A stretch of DNA of 64,000 nt from Meghimatium bilineatum (lineage: Eukaryota; Mollusca; Gastropoda; Stylommatophora; Philomycidae), in the NCBI GenBank assembly GCA_034231615.1, contig CM067309.1:33344088-33408087 (forward strand). Direction: 5' to 3'. Shown here piece by piece: positions 22,880 to 33,239 of the stretch; within the stretch, counting starts at the first letter, position 1; every line of letters begins with the position of its first letter. The translations under genes and the position numbers were made by a program. The notes beneath the pieces were generated by a model that saw only the letters and a program-made list of their open reading frames with translations, made no database searches and was not told the origin of the DNA.

Positions 22880-23215
22880 TTTCCTAATGCCACTTTCACT
22901 ATATTATTATATGGCAACGCTGTGCTACAAATGTCAAATATGGACAATGACAGCACATGACAAACGTAAACTTGTGACAGCTGAAATGGCATGCTTACGC
23001 AGAATCCTAGGAATATTACTAAGAGACGGAGTGAGTAATGAAGACATAAGACAAAGAACTGGTACCATTCCAATATTGGAATATATCAAGAGGCAACAGA
23101 TCAAATGGTTTGCACACATCAGCAGACTACCATCAGACAGCATACCACAGCAAACTATACTACACAGATACGGTGAAGGCCGACCAAGAGTTCTGACCCA
23201 GTAAGTCTTATGAAA
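22880..23215 (+). mobile_element. LINE post-RT and C-terminus fragment
   Basis: The frame LCYKCQIWTMTAHDKRKLVT, DGVSNEDIRQRTGTIPILEY, RQQIKWFAHISRLPSDSIPQ is well kept over about 100 codons. Related to 39773-39995. Confidence 0.82.
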
Positions 23216-23249
23216 GCAACACAGAAAACAATAGACATCTACCCAAAAC

Positions 23250-23800
23250 AATGAATTCATGTCTATACTGATGGGTCTGCTTTCAAATCCACCATCAAAG
23301 CAGGTTATGGTGTCTATATAGAATATCTAGACAAAACATCTGATGAGTTGTTTGATGCCTGTGGGGAGATATGTTCTAACTATGAAGCCGAAATAACAGC
23401 ACTAGAAGTTGCATTGTACCATCTGAAGACCATATTTGATGCCTTTCCATCAAAATCCAAAACATTGTTATTTTCAGAGACTATGTCCGCACTTCAAGCA
23501 CTAAAATGTGATGGACATGTAAACCTGAGATGGTGAAAATATATCACCATGCCAACCAGCTGTTTACATCTTATGAAGTCAGCATTGTTATGCAGTGGAT
23601 TTCTTGCCACTCAAACACACCTGGAAATGACAAGGCAGACAGACTAGCAAATATGGGAGCTCAACAGGAACAGCCATATACACAAACAATCATGCACACA
23701 GTTGAAATAATGCAGAAATCTGTGAACAAAGAAAATTGGATGAACAGAGGGCCATGGGAAAAATTGGGAGGGAATTCTATAAATATATGACCAGCCCAAA
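23250..23800 (+). mobile_element. LINE RNase H domain fragment
   Basis: Reads YTDGSAFKSTIKAGYGVYIE (first catalytic Asp), NYEAEITALEVALYHLK (Glu), SETMSALQALK (the usual Asp position reads Glu), WISCHSNTPGNDKADRLANM (last Asp). One shift near 23530 separates the halves. Confidence 0.85.
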
Positions 23801-23825
23801 TTCTAAAGATAACATCAAAATCCCG

Positions 23826-24096
23826 CCCGTGTGTTGCCGGGCCCAAAAGGGGAGCAAAGAATAGCAACACTGTTTACCTTCCACGCATGTCATAAAAGGC
23901 AATTAAGGAGGTTATGGGATGGAGTTGGCTGTCCCATTCCATATAGGGTAAGTGACCAAAAGCCATGCTGAAGTAGGATGTGTCAGGCCAAAAGGCGCAG
24001 ATATCGCAGCAATGCAATAAACCATGACAAAATGTATTCCGTTCTCCGGACTACATCCTGCTACTCTGCAGGAGTTTGAGAACGAATGCAGAAGTA
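23826..24096 (+). repeat. Retroposon A copy, full length
   Basis: From CGCCCGTGTGTTGCCGGGCC through CAAAGAATAGCAACACTG to GAGAACGAATGCAGAAGTAG. ACATCAA on each side (about 23811 and 24104) may be a short target-site duplication. Confidence 0.92.
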
Positions 24097-24104
24097 GAAG
24101 AAGA

Positions 24105-24440
24105 CATCAACCTCCTGGGAAGAAAATACCAGAGTATCATCTTCCGACTGCGCGCACAACATGTACAGCTTAACAATCACCTGAACAGAATACAACCACA
24201 ACACACTCGAGTGCCGGCTGTGCACTCATCCATATGAAACTGTTGACCATCACCTTTTTTGAATGCCCAGCGCTTGATGACATCAGGAAAATGCTTCTCC
24301 CTTAAGGGCCAGATAAATGAAACACTTTATTTGGAACAAAACAGCTCACAAACACATGCATATATCAAACAATGGCATTGGGTCATAGGGCATGAGCCCA
24401 TGGACCGCTGGATCAGCAACCATCCAATAAAACTTGCCTA
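24105..24440 (+). mobile_element. LINE C-terminus ending in the X 3' end
   Basis: The end contains TGCCGGCTGTGCACTCATCC (Cys/His C-terminus, broken frames) and then GAGCCCATGGACCGCTGGAT. It links the X 3' end to an RNase H type LINE. Confidence 0.65.
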
Positions 24441-25100
24441 GGAAAGAAATCATGTGTGAAACATAGACCTATGCATTTTGGCAATTTAATTAATTTGATG
24501 GTCTCCTCGTTCATACAAAATTTTGCACTGGCCAGTTTTTCGACCGTCTGTAAAGACGCAAAAAGCCATAATTTTGTATGTTTTCTTTTAACTATATCAA
24601 GACCTTATTTTAATATATTTGGGTAGAGGGTAACTTTATTTTGTAAAATGGGGTCGCAGATCAGTTTGTTTCTAAAAAATTGGGTCATGACTAGAAAATA
24701 TTTCAGAATCAGAGTGATTGATGTAAAAGAAATCTCTTATTTCTGAGGCATGTCTCTAATTCTGTGACAATTATTCTTTGATATACTTCTATCATTCATT
24801 GTGGTTTAAAAAAAAATAAAAATACTTCATATAATCTTCAACAATTTATTTACATTAAATATCTATTCTATCTATAAACCTGCACCCATAAGGGTACCAC
24901 ATTGAAATCTTTAGCACACAGTCCCCCAGCAAGGTGAAAATTCATGAGACAAATGGGAAACGAACCAGGCCAATTCTAGCAGCACCAATCGACTTGCAAG
25001 GTATGGTTTTAACAATACATTTGCGTGAAATGAGATGTTTGAGGAAAGTGAAAAATATCAAACATTGAGACCAACGGAGAAATGAAGATATCAGATAAGA
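24440..25100. other. Intergenic; weak SINE F remnant on minus strand
   Basis: AT-rich. 24930-25030 resembles SINE F on the minus strand (GGCCTGGTTCGTTTCCC). Otherwise nothing. Confidence 0.4.
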
Positions 25101-25104
25101 AATA

Positions 25105-25345
25105 AAAACCATCTCAAGACTACATCAAGAGACAGCAAACAAGGTGGTTTAGCCACATGATTAGAATGGAACCAAAGCAACCAGAACTTTGTACATACAA
25201 TAGCTGAAGATCGGACTACAGGGAACAAGGAAGACCAAAAATTAGATTAGTGGAGACAATCAAAGAAACCATAAAGAGACATGTGCTGACCATAGCCAAA
25301 GTCTGACAACTCCAACTTCCCGCACAACATTTAACAACATAATTA
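25105..25345 (+). mobile_element. LINE C-terminal fragment
   Basis: Reads DYIKRQQTRWFSHMIRMEPK, a stop, then REQGRPKIRLVETIKETIKR. The stops mark a decayed copy. Confidence 0.7.
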
Positions 25346-25448
25346 GAGAACCCATGTAATAGGACAGCAAAGTACACCCCTAAAACTCCTTCTTTGGGCA
25401 CCCCAATCATTGTTTCCATTCATGGGCAGTAGGGTTAGTAAAACTCCA

Positions 25449-25573
25449 TCAAGAGGTTTCAGCAGCTCTAGCTAATATTTTTCTTTTCAACTCTTCATAT
25501 TCCACTACTGAAGTCATTTGTTGATGCTTATCTGCAGTCTGTTCTACTTTCTGTCTTTTGTTTCTCTCATCAT
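25449..25573 (-). CDS. Gene 2 terminal exon
   Basis: Acceptor TTTTCAG at 25580-25574. It encodes DDERNKRQKVEQTADKHQQM, then TSVVEYEELKRKILARAAE, TS and TGA at 25451-25449. It is strongly charged and has no repeat character. Confidence 0.62.
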
Positions 25574-28500
25574 CTGAAAATTAGAAAAGTTAAAAAAAGG
25601 GTTTAAAAGTTGTAGAGGATTGACTTCACTGTACTCGGTTTCTCATATATAGTCATCACTCTCAACAAAGTGGCACGCCGCCTGCCAAGAGTACCACTCA
25701 ATCCACTTTACACAAGATGACATGAGCCAGATTCGAACTTATGACCTCTTGAACTCAAGGCGAACAGCTTAACCCCATTACACTAGGGAGATTCCTCCTG
25801 AAAATTAGAAATATGTGACAAATCTTCAAATTAATAATATAGACTTTAATTAATGTTTTATTTGGGGTCAGTACACATCACGGCCAGCCCCTTGTCATGG
25901 ATATGAAGATTTAGTCGCCCCCAGTATGTTGACGGGATCTTAAAGTGTTGCGCAGAATAGCAACACTATGACCTGTCATGTATGTTGTTAAAGATAAATA
26001 AGGGGATTTGGGGTTGGCTTGACCCATCCCATATAATATTAAAGTAACCCAGAAGTCATTCAGAAGATGGAATGTGTCAGCAGAAAGGGTAGATATTGCA
26101 GATAAGCTGTAAACCACACATAATAAACTCAGTTCTCTACTCATCCTTCGACATGGTTTTATGGTCACTTTGACCCATGTGATAGGATAGAAAAGTACAC
26201 CACTAAAGCTCCTTAGCTGTCTCTTATGACATGCATAGCAGGTCACAAGGTTGCTATACTTTGATCCCCTTTTGGGTATCAGCAGATCAATAAAATAATG
26301 TCACATCTGTCCGTGTCTGGAACGCATGCCTACGTAATAGTTCGTCTATAAGCGGAATATAGAACGAACATGGACATTATGCACAGGTTCATTGAAAGTT
26401 TGTTATGGTGTACATAGTTTTCATGTAGTCAATAATTTTACATCACTTGTGGAGCGTGTCGCCACAAATAACAAAAATGGCTAATGTTATGGTGAAATTA
26501 TGCCATGATTTAATGAGAAGGGATAATGCTAGAGTTTGGGGGGGGGGGAAGGTGTTAGGCACAGTGTTGCAACTAATTCTGAGGAGCACAGTAGCCTAGT
26601 TGATAGTGAGCTTGCTTGCTATCACTGGATTACAGCATGCCAGGTTCGAAACCTTGTCCAGACAAACAAAAATTCCTGTTGTGATTTCTTGCTGGACATG
26701 ATCACTCCTCCTGTCGACTCAGCTGTAATGGTGTACCTGAAACATAAGTTAGGGGAGGTAAAGACAGTAAGAAAGGGAACTGGCCATCCCACCTAATAGC
26801 TGCTGCGGCTTAGTGCATGAAGTTATATTCATCCATGACATCAGGTGGCTGCCATGGGACCTACCTTTACCTACAACTAATTCTAATTCCTACCCCTACC
26901 CTCTCCTACTATACGTCTGTGTTTCAAAAACTGTGTTCTTCCTATTTTTATTAATTATTTTCCCTGGCTTCAAACTGCTAAACAATTGCATTCTGCGATG
27001 TCACAAACTATTAAAAAATTATGATCAAATATCACTTTAATCACTTCTTTAAAAACTATGAGCGCTGTAAACATTGGTAGACACACGTTCCAGACATGAA
27101 CCGTTACTTCTTCTTCTGCATTCATTCTCAAACTCCTGTAAACTAGCAGGATGTATTATGGAGAACAGAATCTGTCAAATCAAGGTTTACAGCTTGTCTG
27201 AGATATCTGCTCCTTTGAGCACAACAAACCCAATTTAGTAAAGCTTTGTGGGTCACTGACATCACATGGGTCCTTTTATTATTCGTGGTTTGAAATAAAA
27301 ATTACTCCCATGGTTAAACCAGGCATCAGGAAGTTGAGTACCAGGGCTCAAACTCTGGGAAGGTTGAGGAAAGGTGCCATATTAATTTAGCAAGGTGTTT
27401 CGAGGACCCTATTCAGGCGGTTTCTGGTCTTTTTCTTCAGCGTTCATTCCAAAACTCCCAATGGATACCTCTTGCATCAGAACAATGGTCCTACTAGATT
27501 TCTAGCAGAATTTAGTCCAGAGAATGGAAATTCTCTACATTGTGTCACCATTTTATTTGCACCAATAAAACGACACATCCATCTTCGATGGGGGTTTCTG
27601 GTCAACCACTGACTAGACAGCTGAGCACTTATGGGAAAACAAGTGTTATGACACTGGTTCATAACTCATATTACCTTTTACAGTTGATCCCAAATCATCA
27701 TTATCGACTATGACAGACTAACATGACAGGATGATCATGCAGTCTCCAGATTACATCCTACTAATATGCAGGAGTTTAAGAACGAACACAGAAGAAGAGT
27801 GCCCAAAGAGCACTAGAAAATGCTCCAAGCAAATGGATTCATCAAACTCTGTGGTCTGTATCAAATGATGAAAAAAAACCATCTGCCAACTTGGTCAGAT
27901 GGTCTGCCAAAATTAATTAACAGCTTTCTGTAGATATCCGTCTATATAGGCCACCGTCCCTCCTTTAACTGATTTAGTGAAATGCAGTCTTGCAGGATAT
28001 GTTACGCTGTCTGTCCACATGGACACAGAGTCTTTGATGAATATATAGTATAAGAAATATAACAAAATAGAGGACGACAAATACACTGATATTGTTACTA
28101 CCTTGAATTTGAGTTTCTACGACCTCCAACAAACTGCTCTTTGTACTTTTTACTTGTGGACTTTTGTCTGTGGATTGATGATTTATTCATTTCAGACATT
28201 TAACATTTATTTTAATAATACAAAAAGGGACATAGAATAGAAGAGACCAAACATTTCAAAAGATGTAGAGTTTCAGTTTTACTTACATCAAATATTGACA
28301 GACAGTTAATCTGTAGTAATAAATGAATAGGCAAAAAGATTCTGGCAAGGACCTTCTTCACCCTTGATGCCAGCCTGATAGGGGAGAAAATAATGGTGAA
28401 ACTTTTACATGCCATGCATGTTGTAAGAGGTAACTCAGGATTTTAGGGGGTGGAGTAGGATGTCACATTCCTTACATGGTTAAGTGACACAGAAACCATG

Positions 28501-30326
28501 CTAAAGTCAAACGTGTCAGGTCCAATGGTCAAGATATCGCAGCCAAGCTGCAAGTTACAACACAGTGCATTTAATTCTTTAGACTACATCCAGTTAATCT
28601 GAAGGAGTTTGAAAAAGAACGCAGATGAAAAGGGCCCCCTTAATATGACACTGGAGAAATTATGATAATTGCACAGAACAGAGAGTAGCAGTGCTTAATG
28701 ATGGTTGCACACAACAGAAAGTAGCAGTGCTTGATGATGTTCTGTTAAAGAAACATCACATTAAAGAAGCTATTGGTTAATCCATGTTATTGTACTTCAA
28801 GGCAAACCCACAATTCTCCATCTCCCTCAGAAGATGTCAAAGAATATGCATGCTGATAGTCCCCATGGCTAGCTAGCTGGATAAATACTCTTAATTCTAC
28901 TCGACATGTTCTTAGTTCTATTTATACCATAAATAATACTGAATTGCCACCAATGTGTTACCTAGGTCTGAGAGGGTAGTAAAGAATAGCAACACTGTTT
29001 ACCTTTCATGCATGTCGTAAGAGGCGACTAAGGAGGTTATATGATGGAGTTGGCTGTCCCATTCCATATAGGGTCAACATGACCCAAAGCCATGCTAAAT
29101 TCGTATGTGTCAGACTGAAAGGTGCAGATATTGCAGCATTGCTGTAAACCATGACAAAACACATTCCATTCTCTGGACTACATCCTGCTAATTTGGAGGA
29201 GTTTGAGAATGAACAAAGAAGAAGATACTGAATTGCCTTGGATGCAGCATGGATACTTCCTGGATACCTCATCTATTCCAGTGTCCACTCCAGCAAGTGG
29301 CAACAAACTTCAGTACGTCACCAGTGTTTATCTTAAATTCACAGATACAAGTCTGCCTGCTCTTATTACTACAAATATCAGCACACCCAGGGCAACAGAT
29401 CAACATTCTTCTTCTTCTTTCGTTCACTTGAAACATGTCTATATCTGTAATTCTGTCTCCTTAATAAAACTCACTGTCTTTTGTAGTTCATACAGTGTCC
29501 CATAGAGTTTTGATTCCAGTGTTGTTTCCTCTGGCCAATATGTCTGCCTCAGCGTTTCATGCTCAGAACACACCTGAAGTATATGTTTGGCACTCTGTGC
29601 TGCCTGTCCACATGTACACATGGCCGTGTTGCCAATCTTTAACTTTGTATACATGTGACTGCGGAGTCGGTTGTGTCCTGTTCTGAGACGTAGAATTATA
29701 ACTTGTGCTGATCTGTTCAAAATGTGATAGTCATCTTGTGTTGGTGTTTGTGGCTTTCTTATTGACTTGATCATCTGTTTTTTCTGATGGTAGGTGATTG
29801 GTACATCTGGTTGGTCTTCGGCAGCACCTTCCTTAGCCAGTAGGTCTGCTTTTTCATTTCATGGTATTCCTAAGTGAGAGGGTATCCACTGCATAGTTAC
29901 CCTATACTGGTAAGATAATTCATTAAGTAGTTTTTGCAAGTCTTTTAGTTTTCCAGACTGGAGAGCTTGAAGCACTGACCTTGCATCTGTCAGGAATACC
30001 ACAGGTTGTAAGCCAGAGTTGGAGTTCAGCAGTTCTTTAGTTGCCACAATTATTGCCTGGATTTCTGCATCATAATTATAGGCTTCAAGACCATACAAGA
30101 ACTAAAGATGAATATATAGTATATGAAATATAATTGTTGTAGTGTGACAAGTACATCAACAACAATATATTCACATGATCAAATAAACATGAAAAGCGAG
30201 ACAACGGCATTACCAAGTTTTTGAGGGAAATGTTCATTCAGCTGGATAATCAGTCTGTCTAAATTTGCTTTCCTGACTCCACTTTGTTCTTTAAGTTTGG
30301 ATAAGTCAATTTTAAGCTTCAGTGTC
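25449..30326 (-). CDS. Gene 2: unrecognised charged protein, C-terminal three exons
   Basis: Exons 30326-30214, 28167-28102 and 25573-25449 each have AG/GT borders, and their phases (2-1, 1-1, 1-stop) fit each other. The joined C-terminus reads LKIDLSKLKEQSGVRKANLD and RLIIQLNEHFPQKLDKSPQ, then SLLEVVETQIQDDERNKRQK and ends EELKRKILARAAETS. It is rich in Lys, Glu and Gln with heptad-like leucines in the first exon, so a coiled coil is likely. I do not recognise the family. The exon before 30326 must end two bases into a codon and was not found; it may lie beyond the satellite, perhaps near the CpG-rich block at 33.5 kb. Exon composition and phase agreement are the whole case. Confidence 0.6.
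25640..25795 (-). repeat. tRNA-derived SINE E, copy 1
   Basis: The minus strand has TAGTGTAATGGGGTTAAGC (box A) and AAGTTCGAATCTGG (box B), then a body with TCATCTTGTGTAAAGTGGAT. Diverged relatives at 53465-53600 (plus) share the head. Confidence 0.72.
25943..26145 (+). repeat. Retroposon A copy (left arm of inverted pair)
   Basis: Sense A with GCAGAATAGCAACACTATGA, CATTCAGAAGATGGAATGTG, GCAGATAAGCTGTAAACCAC; it stops at TCAGTTCTCTACT where the consensus has the exit region. Confidence 0.78.
26146..26282 (-). repeat. Retroposon A fragment (right arm of inverted pair)
   Basis: Antisense A: GGTCACTTTGACCCATGTGA, TTAGCTGTCTCTTATGACAT, TTGCTATACTTTGATCCCCT. It abuts the opposite-strand copy directly. 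Confidence 0.75.
26580..26822 (+). repeat. tRNA-derived SINE C, copy 2
   Basis: The head GTAGCCTAGTTGATAGTGAG, GGTTCGAAACC, and the end GCTGCTGCGGCTTAGTGCAT match 7650-7872. Confidence 0.84.
27108..27272 (-). repeat. Retroposon A copy, truncated
   Basis: Antisense start CTTCTTCTTCTGCATTCATT, then GGTTTACAGCTTGTCTGAGA; the match fades at GGGTCACTGACATCACATGG. Confidence 0.82.
27431..27596 (-). repeat. Retroposon B copy
   Basis: Antisense: TTCTTCAGCGTTCATTCC, ACAATGGTCCTACTAGATTT, GTGTCACCATTTTATTTGCA, ACACATCCATCTTCGATGG. Confidence 0.87.
27690..27800 (+). repeat. Retroposon A 3' fragment
   Basis: Sense end only: TCTCCAGATTACATCCTACT, GCAGGAGTTTAAGAACGAAC and AGAAGAAGAG. Confidence 0.7.
27840..28035 (-). 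mobile_element. LINE fragment (RNase H family tail), degraded
   Basis: Matches 37525-37600 over TGTGTCCATGTGGACAGACA and CATATCCTGCAAGACTGCAT read on the appropriate strand. It lies in the last intron of gene 2. Confidence 0.4.
28102..28167 (-). CDS. Gene 2 exon (penultimate)
   Basis: 66 nt, acceptor CCACAG and donor GTAGTA. It encodes DKSPQVKSTKSSLLEVVET and QIQ. A second frame is also open and begins with ATG upstream (MSEMNKSSIHRQKS), but that frame meets a stop at the junction with the next exon, so the first reading is preferred. Confidence 0.55.
28396..28632 (+). repeat. Retroposon A copy
   Basis: Sense copy: GCCATGCATGTTGTAAGAGG, ACCATGCTAAAGTCAAACGT, TTCTTTAGACTACATCCAGT, AACGCAGATGAAAAG. 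Diverged. Confidence 0.82.
28949..29224 (+). repeat. Retroposon A, full-length copy with 13-bp target-site duplication
   Basis: ATACTGAATTGCC flanks both ends (28936-28948 and 29225-29237), so A is a retroposon of about 276 bp with 5' end near ACCAATGTGTTACC and a GAA-rich 3' tail. No tRNA-like promoter is obvious in its head. Confidence 0.94.
29408..30104 (-). mobile_element. LINE tail with RNase H, minus copy
   Basis: Reads AYNYDAEIQAIIVATKELLN, VVFLTDARSVLQALQ, TMQWIPSHLGIP, a stop where the sister copy has Gly, then KADLLAKEGAAEDQPDVPI and IILRLRTGHNRLRSHMYTKL. The tail is CGAACGAAAGAAGAAGAAG. It is about 97% identical by eye to 30380-30903 in inverted orientation. Confidence 0.9.
30214..30326 (-). 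CDS. Gene 2 exon (third from last)
   Basis: 113 nt, acceptor AACAG and donor GTAATG. It encodes LKLKIDLSKLKEQSGVRKAN and continues to NEHFPQKL. The leucine spacing suggests a coiled coil. The exon lies in the gap between two inverted LINE tails (29408-29945 and 30380-30903). Confidence 0.6.
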
Positions 30327-30366
30327 CTGTTTTGAGAAAGAACACAACTTTGTTAGCTAGTAGATA

Positions 30367-30913
30367 TAAATCTAACAGATTTGAAAAAATTACTTATCGA
30401 ATTGTCTTACCAGTATAGGGTAACCATGCAGTGGATACCCTCTCACTGTGGAATACCAGGAAATGAAAAAGCAGACCAACTGGCTAAGGAAGGTGCTGCC
30501 GAAGACCAACCAGATATACCAATCACCTACCTTCAGAAAAAACAGATGATCAAGTCAATAAGAAATCCACAAACACCAACACAAGATGACTATCACATTA
30601 TGAACAGATCAGAACAAGTTATAATTCTACGCCTCAGAACAGGACACAACCGACTCCGCAGTCACATGTATACAAAGTTAAAGATTGGCAACTCTGCCAT
30701 GTGTACATGTGGACAGGCAGCACAGAGTGCCAAACATATACTTCAAGAGTGTTCTGAGCATGAAATGCTGAGGCAGACATATTGGCCAGAGGAAACAACA
30801 CTGGAATCAAAGCTCTATGGGACACTGTATGAACTACAAAAGACAGTGAGTTTTATTAAGGAGACAGAATTACAGATATAGACATGTTTCAAGCGAACGA
30901 AAGAAAAAAAAGA
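30367..30913 (+). mobile_element. LINE tail with RNase H, plus copy with target-site duplication
   Basis: The 166-codon open frame (30381-30881) reads MQWIPSHCGIPGNEKADQLA, RLRTGHNRLRSHMYTKLKIG, CGQAAQSAKHILQECSEHEM to a natural stop. AGCTAGTAGATA flanks it (30355-30366 and 30914-30925). It is 5'-truncated inside RNase H and looks recent: no stop in the remaining frame. Confidence 0.92.
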
Positions 30914-30925
30914 AGCTAGTAGATA

Positions 30926-31147
30926 GTCATGTGAACCAGAAGACAGTCATGTGCGCTAAGACAAATGTTGATCTAGAAGACAGATGTGTGAGCTAGAAGA
31001 CAGATGTCTGAGCTAGAAGACAGTCATGTGCGCTAAGACAAACGTTGATCTAGAAGACAGATGTGTGAGCTAGAAGACAGATGTCTGAGCTAGAAGACAG
31101 TCATGTGCGCTAAGACAAACGTTGATCTAGAAGACAGATGTGTGAAT
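30926..31147. repeat. 77-bp minisatellite, about 3 copies
   Basis: The unit holds GTCATGTGCGCTAAGACAAA and several GAGCTAGAAGACAGATGT words; unit starts are 30946, 31023 and 31100. An inner 23-bp subrepeat is visible. Confidence 0.92.
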
Positions 31148-31314
31148 TTTTTTAATACATAAATAAGCAAGACTGTAGTTTCTTAAATAATTTGGGTTAC
31201 GGGTGAGTGGGGAGAGAAGGGTAAGACCTGTTGATGAATCTATGGAAAGCACTCTAGCAGGAATATCTCATCGTATCAAACTTTAGCAGCAATATTCAAT
31301 CATATCAAACTCTA

Positions 31315-32257
31315 GCAACAATATGCTAATTTGCTGCCATTTTTCATATTAATGAGTTCTGCATGCACCTAAAAGTTATAGAAATAGGATCAACAGATGT
31401 GTCTTGCCTTTGCCAACACAATTATATATAATTTCTGTGGTATTTAATTATATTCAATAGTTTGATAATTTATTTTCATTTTAATTATGCGAATTTGCTG
31501 CCATTTTTAATATTAATTAGTTCTGCATGCAACTAAAAATTATAGAAATAGGATCAACAGATGCGTCTTGCCTTTGAGCACATAAAAATATATAGTTTCT
31601 GTGGTAATTAATTAAATTCAATAGTTTGATAATTTATTTTCATTTTAATTATGCTAGTTTGCTGCCATTTTTAATATTAATTGGTTCTGCATTCACCTAA
31701 AAATTATATAAATAGGATCAACAGATGCCTCTTGCCTTTGCGCACATAAAAATATATAGTATCTGTGGTATTTAATTATATTCAATAGTCTGATAATTTA
31801 TTTTCATTTTAATTATGCTAATTTGCTGCCATTATTAATATTAATTCTGCGCGCACCTAAAAATTATAGAAATAGGACCAACAGATGCGTCTTGCCTTTG
31901 TCAACACAAATATATATAATTGCTGTGGTATTTAATTATATTCAACAGTTTGATAATTTAGTTTCATTTTAATTAAGCGAATTTGCTGCCATTTTTAATA
32001 TTAATTAGTTCTGCATGCAACTAAAAATTATAGAAATAGGATCAACAGATGCGTCTTGCCTTTGCGCACATAAAAATATATAGTTTCTGTGGTAATTAAT
32101 TAAATTCAATAGTTTGATAATTTATTTTCATTTTAATTATGCTAGTTTGCTGCCATTTTTAATATTAATTAGTTCTGCATTCACCTAAAAATTATATAAA
32201 TAGGATCAACAGATGCCTCTTGCCTTTGCGCACATAAAAATATATAGTTTATTAATA
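31315..32257. repeat. 163-bp AT-rich satellite in three-monomer higher-order repeats
   Basis: GCTGCCATTTTTAATATTAA occurs at 31333, 31498, 31661, 31824, 31984 and 32149 (spacing 160-165). Monomers 1 and 4, 2 and 5, 3 and 6 share private variants, giving a higher-order period of 486-491 bp. A seventh, diverged monomer at 32640-32790 lies beyond a LINE insertion. Confidence 0.95.
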
Positions 32258-32610
32258 CAAATATTAATGGGAAAGATTTCAAATCAAACAACATACTAAG
32301 AGAATAGACAAAACAAGAATATGTGACGAACATCATCAGAAAATGCCACTGGAAAATTATCGGCCATATACTTAGAATGAATGAAGACAGAATTCCATGA
32401 CAAACCTTCATGTGGACAACAGACGAGAAAAGAAAACAGGGAAGACCAAAAACAACACTCAGAAGAACATTTATGAATGTATTAAAATCAACAGGCATAA
32501 ATGCACAAGATCTGCAATCCTTGGCAACTGACGGACAGGCATGGAAAACTATGACATTTGAGCTATGTGCCAAACTTGGCAAAAGAGGAACTGTCTGACT
32601 GGTATATAAT
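32258..32610 (+). mobile_element. LINE C-terminal fragment inside the satellite
   Basis: Reads CHWKIIGHILRMNEDRIP, one stop, then EKRKQGRPKTTLRRTFMN and SLATDGQAWKTM. Satellite sequence resumes at about 32625. Confidence 0.78.
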
Positions 32611-32619
32611 TAATTTTTA

Positions 32620-32790
32620 TATTTCAAATATGCTACTTAGCTGCCATTTTTGAATATTAATTAGTTGTGGGCACTTCTAAAAATTACAGAAATGGGAACA
32701 ATAGATGTGTCTTGTCTTCATGAACAAAAAAATGTATAGTTTGTGGTCACAAGTTTTAATTATATTTTCCTATATATTTCATGTAAATTA
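32620..32790. repeat. Diverged satellite monomer after the LINE
   Basis: GCTGCCATTTTTGAATATTA, then ATAGATGTGTCTTG; it is the same monomer as at 31315-32257 but far more diverged, as expected at an array edge. Confidence 0.82.
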
Positions 32791-33239
32791 TTTTGATGTG
32801 AAATTAATTCGATAAAATACGTAACTTTTTTTCAGGGTTGACGTACAGACTTGCTTGATATATCGTTGAATTGCATTTGTTAAGGGCTATCTAACTATAT
32901 TATTTGTAATTATGTAGCACAATTCTGAAAATTTTGTCCAAGTACCTTTTTTTTACAAAGATTTTCCATGTCTCTCGTTTCATTGCAATTTGCTTTAGAT
33001 CTTCGTTGTCGAATTATATAAGGTTGATCAAATCATGATGTAAATATGGAAATCATTAAATCCGTTTCAGTAACACAGATAGTTAATTTCTACGATATTA
33101 ATATGTTATTGATTCAACCAGTTCTTGATTCAGCAAAACAAAAACATTATTTGAACCGGAAGTTAAAGATAGTAGCATTTATTTACCAAGGGACATAGCC
33201 GGGCATAAACTCGAAAATCAAGGGTGGTAATAAGTATGA

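Noticed and set aside
28290-28385. Candidate extra exon of gene 2 (LASRVKKVLARIFLPIHLLL)
   Set aside because: Good acceptor and donor, but no phase joins it to its neighbours without a stop.
28036-30132. Exon duplication in gene 2 (shared word GATGAATATATAGTATA)
   Set aside because: Only about 26 bp of intron is shared (28036 and 30107); the exons themselves are unrelated.
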